From assembly GCA_020851615.1 (NCBI GenBank), contig JADZCL010000011.1, positions 1 to 9,612 on the forward strand: DNA of 9,612 nt, written 5' to 3'. The stretch's first letter is position 1. Each line of letters starts with the position of its first letter. The translations under genes were made by a program, and so were the position numbers. The notes below the pieces were generated by a model that worked only from the letters and a program-made list of their open reading frames with translations, was not told the DNA's origin and ran no database searches. This document shows, in pieces, positions 7,497-9,612 of this stretch. The DNA comes from Rubrivivax sp. (GTDB taxonomy: Bacteria > Pseudomonadota > Gammaproteobacteria > Burkholderiales > Burkholderiaceae_C).

Positions 7497-8237
7497 ATGG
7501 CGGCGGACTGCACCGAACCCGGCTGCGTGCCCCGGCATGTAGCCATCGTGATGGACGGCAACGGGCGCTGGGCCAGGCAGCGCTTCCTGCCGCGTTTCGT
7601 CGGCCACGAGCAGGGCATGCAGACTCTGCTGCGCGTGCTCGATGCCTGTGCCGGGCGCGGCGTGCGCTACCTGACGGTGTTTGCGTTCTCGTCCGAGAAC
7701 TGGAAGCGGCCCGAGGAAGAGGTCTCCGGCATCATGGGCCTCGTGCTGGCCGGGGTGGCGAAGTACCTGCGCAAGCTGGCGTCAGAGGGGGTGCGTATCC
7801 GCGTCGTCGGCGACCGTGCGGGCATCGCGCCCAAGCTGCGGGCAGCCTGGGACGAGGCCGAGCGCAGCACCGTGCACAACACGCGCATCGAGTTGACGGT
7901 GGCCTTCAACTACGGTGGTCGCTGGGACATCGTGCAGGCCTGCCGCCAGGCTGTTGCAGATGGCCTGGCGCCCGAGCAGATCGACGAGGCAGCGCTTGCC
8001 GCGCGCATGGCCCTGGCGTTTGCGCCCGACCCGGACCTTTTCATCCGCACCGGCGGTGAACTGCGCGTCAGCAACTTCCTGCTCTGGCAGACAGCCTACG
8101 CCGAGTTCTACTTCAGCGACTGCCTGTGGCCCGACTTCGGCAGTGCCGAGGTCGACGCGGCGCTGGCGGCCTACGCCCAGCGCGAACGCCGCTTCGGCGG
8201 CGTGCGTCCGGCCAGCGTGGCGCCACAGGGAGCCTGA
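7497..8237 (+). CDS. uppS: Isoprenyl transferase / undecaprenyl diphosphate synthase (cis-prenyltransferase)
   Basis: Adds isopentenyl diphosphate units in cis to farnesyl diphosphate, giving the C55 lipid carrier for peptidoglycan and other envelope glycans. The product is 246 aa, a normal length. Motifs: MDGNGRW at 19-25 with catalytic Asp20, the conserved His in VGHEQG (His37), FAFSSENWKRP at 62-72, FNYGGRWDI at 137-145, the substrate-binding RTGGELRVSNFLLWQ at 184-198 and LWPDF at 210-214. ATG7497 is preferred, with AAGG 10 nt upstream; GTG7488 is in frame three codons earlier but leaves only one base after AAGG. It lies 13 nt after frr and 5 nt before cdsA, so translational coupling is likely. 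Confidence 0.96.
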   Translation: MAADCTEPGCVPRHVAIVMDGNGRWARQRFLPRFVGHEQGMQTLLRVLDACAGRGVRYLTVFAFSSENWKRPEEEVSGIMGLVLAGVAKYLRKLASEGVRIRVVGDRAGIAPKLRAAWDEAERSTVHNTRIELTVAFNYGGRWDIVQACRQAVADGLAPEQIDEAALAARMALAFAPDPDLFIRTGGELRVSNFLLWQTAYAEFYFSDCLWPDFGSAEVDAALAAYAQRERRFGGVRPASVAPQGA

Positions 8238-8242
8238 ACGCG

Positions 8243-9079
8243 GTGCTGCGCCAGCGCGTCATCACCGCCCTGGTGTTGGTGGCGGTCCTGCTGCCGGCCC
8301 TGTTTGCGGCATCGCCTGTGCCCTTTGGACTGCTGACGCTGGCCATGATCGCGGCCGCGGGCTGGGAATGGGGCCGGCTCAACGGCGCGCCCGGCGCTGG
8401 GGCAGTCGGCCTGGGTTTGCTGCTGGCTGCTGCCTGCGCCTTGACGCTGACGACTGCCCTTGCAGAGCAGGCCCCTGCGGCCATGTGGACAACGTTTGCG
8501 CTGGTCTGGATCGTTGGCGGTGCGGCTGCGCTGCGCGCCGGCCCTGCGGCCTGGCCGCGGCTGCCGCAGGCACTGCGCCTGGTGATCGGTCTCGTGCTGC
8601 TGTGGGCCGGGTGGCTGGCCTTGGTGCAGGCGCGCGCGCTCGGCATCAACTTCATCCTCTCGGTGCTGTGCCTGGTCTGGATGGCCGACATCGCGGCCTA
8701 CTTTGGCGGCCGGGCGTTCGGCCGGCGCAAGCTGGCGCCGTCGATCAGCCCGGGCAAGAGCTGGGCAGGGGTCTGGTCGGGGCAGCTGGGTGTGCTGGTG
8801 CTGGTTGGCCCGTGGCTGATGGCCGAGGCGGGCGGCACGTTCGACGGCCCGAGCCTGTTCCGCACCCTGCTCGTGAGCGGGGGGCCGACGCTGGCCCTGC
8901 TTTCGCTGCTGGCGCTGGTGGGCATGAGCGTGGTGGGCGACCTGATCGAATCGCTGGTCAAGCGCGCTGCCGGGGCGAAGGACAGCTCGCGCCTGCTGCC
9001 CGGGCATGGCGGGGTGCTGGACCGCATCGACGCGCTGCTGCCGGTGTTCCCGCTGGCGATGGCCCTGGTCGCGCGCTGA
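8243..9079 (+). CDS. cdsA: Phosphatidate cytidylyltransferase (CDP-diacylglycerol synthase)
   Basis: Integral inner-membrane enzyme making CDP-diacylglycerol from CTP and phosphatidic acid, the branch point for phosphatidylethanolamine, phosphatidylglycerol and cardiolipin. The product is 278 aa with several hydrophobic helices (about 7-23, 28-42, 52-73, 82-97, 111-130, 136-155, 178-194, 215-232). The C-terminal family signature runs S237 to D263: SLVKR, then AKDSS, then [12 protein letters not shown] cytoplasmic [16 protein letters not shown] segment (149-164) and SPGKSW (169-174) are also conserved. The start is GTG8243, with GGGAG (8228-8232) 10 nt upstream inside the end of uppS. A longer in-frame opening at 8126 overlaps uppS and lacks similarity. 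Confidence 0.96.
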   Translation: MLRQRVITALVLVAVLLPALFAASPVPFGLLTLAMIAAAGWEWGRLNGAPGAGAVGLGLLLAAACALTLTTALAEQAPAAMWTTFALVWIVGGAAALRAGPAAWPRLPQALRLVIGLVLLWAGWLALVQARALGINFILSVLCLVWMADIAAYFGGRAFGRRKLAPSISPGKSWAGVWSGQLGVLVLVGPWLMAEAGGTFDGPSLFRTLLVSGGPTLALLSLLALVGMSVVGDLIESLVKRAAGAKDSSRLLPGHGGVLDRIDALLPVFPLAMALVAR

Positions 9080-9092
9080 GGAGTCGCCTTCG

Positions 9093-9612
9093 ATGCAGCA
9101 GCGGCTACGTGTGGTCATCCTCGGTTCCACGGGCTCGGTGGGCACGAGCACGCTGGACGTGATCGGACGACATCCGGAGCGTTTCGAGGTCTTCGGCCTG
9201 AGTGGCCAGCGCCGCCTCGACGACCTGCTCGCGCAGTGCCGGCGCTGGCGCCCGCGCATGGTGGCGGTGCCCGGTCGTGAGCAGGCACGTCAGCTGCAGC
9301 ATGAACTCACCGCGTCCGGCCTTGCGACGCAGGTGCTGGAGGGCGAGGCGGCGCTGATCGAGATGGCGGCGCATCCCGAGGTCGATGCGGTGATGGCCGC
9401 CATCGTCGGTGCCGCCGGTCTGGCGCCCTGTCTGGCCGCTGCGCGTGCAGGCAAGCGGCTGCTGCTGGCCAACAAGGAGGCGCTCGTCGTCGGGGGGGCG
9501 CTCTTCATGCAGGCTGTTCGCGACGGGGGTGCCACGCTGCTGCCCATCGACAGCGAACACTCGGCGATCTTCCAGTGCCTGCCCGAAGACCGCGGCGCAT
9601 GGGCCGCACGGC
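9093..9612 (+). CDS. dxr: 1-deoxy-D-xylulose 5-phosphate reductoisomerase (5' part, cut by window end)
   Basis: First committed enzyme of the MEP pathway: converts 1-deoxy-D-xylulose 5-phosphate to 2-C-methyl-D-erythritol 4-phosphate with NADPH and a divalent metal; the target of fosmidomycin. Only the first 173 codons are present. Seen: the NADPH-binding loop [13 protein letters not shown] at 11-23, IVGAAGL at 104-110, LLANKEALV at 124-132 and [13 protein letters not shown] at 151-163, where Asp153 and Glu155 should be metal ligands and Ser154 a substrate contact. The ATG at 9093 has GAGGAG (9078-9083) 9 nt upstream, overlapping the cdsA stop. It supplies the isoprenoid precursors that UppS later uses, a logical partner in the same transcript. 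The frame is open to the last base with no defect. Confidence 0.97.
   Translation, partial: MQQRLRVVILGSTGSVGTSTLDVIGRHPERFEVFGLSGQRRLDDLLAQCRRWRPRMVAVPGREQARQLQHELTASGLATQVLEGEAALIEMAAHPEVDAVMAAIVGAAGLAPCLAAARAGKRLLLANKEALVVGGALFMQAVRDGGATLLPIDSEHSAIFQCLPEDRGAWAAR

Overview
The window is a GC-rich stretch of core housekeeping chromosome. Its protein sequences and gene order point to a betaproteobacterium, most likely Burkholderiales; this is inferred from recalled similarity of the S2, EF-Ts and RNase R proteins, not from a search. I see no mobile element, CRISPR array, phage gene, toxin or other accessory cassette, and I found no undescribed multi-gene system.

Layout. Positions 1-241 hold a minus-strand unit: promoter, tRNA-Leu(CAG) and a strong intrinsic terminator. 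Facing it on the plus strand is rnr (RNase R), whose N-terminal coding sequence runs straight into the tRNA promoter. The rnr 3' end overlaps by 12 bp the 3' end of a convergent minus-strand gene, nnr, a bifunctional NAD(P)HX epimerase/dehydratase. About 264 bp of divergent intergenic sequence follows (4072-4335).

The conserved proteobacterial cluster rpsB - tsf - pyrH - frr - uppS - cdsA - dxr then begins on the plus strand; dxr is cut by the window end. It joins translation (ribosomal protein S2, EF-Ts, ribosome recycling factor), UMP phosphorylation (PyrH) and envelope precursor synthesis (undecaprenyl-PP synthase, CDP-diacylglycerol synthase, and the MEP-pathway enzyme DXR, which feeds isoprenoid units towards UppS). 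Gaps from pyrH onward are only 5-14 nt, suggesting a single transcript. Two wider gaps look regulatory: rpsB-tsf has a run of hairpins ending in a terminator/attenuator-like stem with a U-tract, and tsf-pyrH is 76 nt with a possible weak promoter.

The most unusual point is the start of rnr. No ATG, GTG or TTG lies in frame between the tRNA gene and position 358, well inside the first cold-shock domain. The usual N-terminal helix-turn-helix domain of RNase R is absent. The best-placed initiation signal is an ATC codon at 220 preceded by AAGGA.
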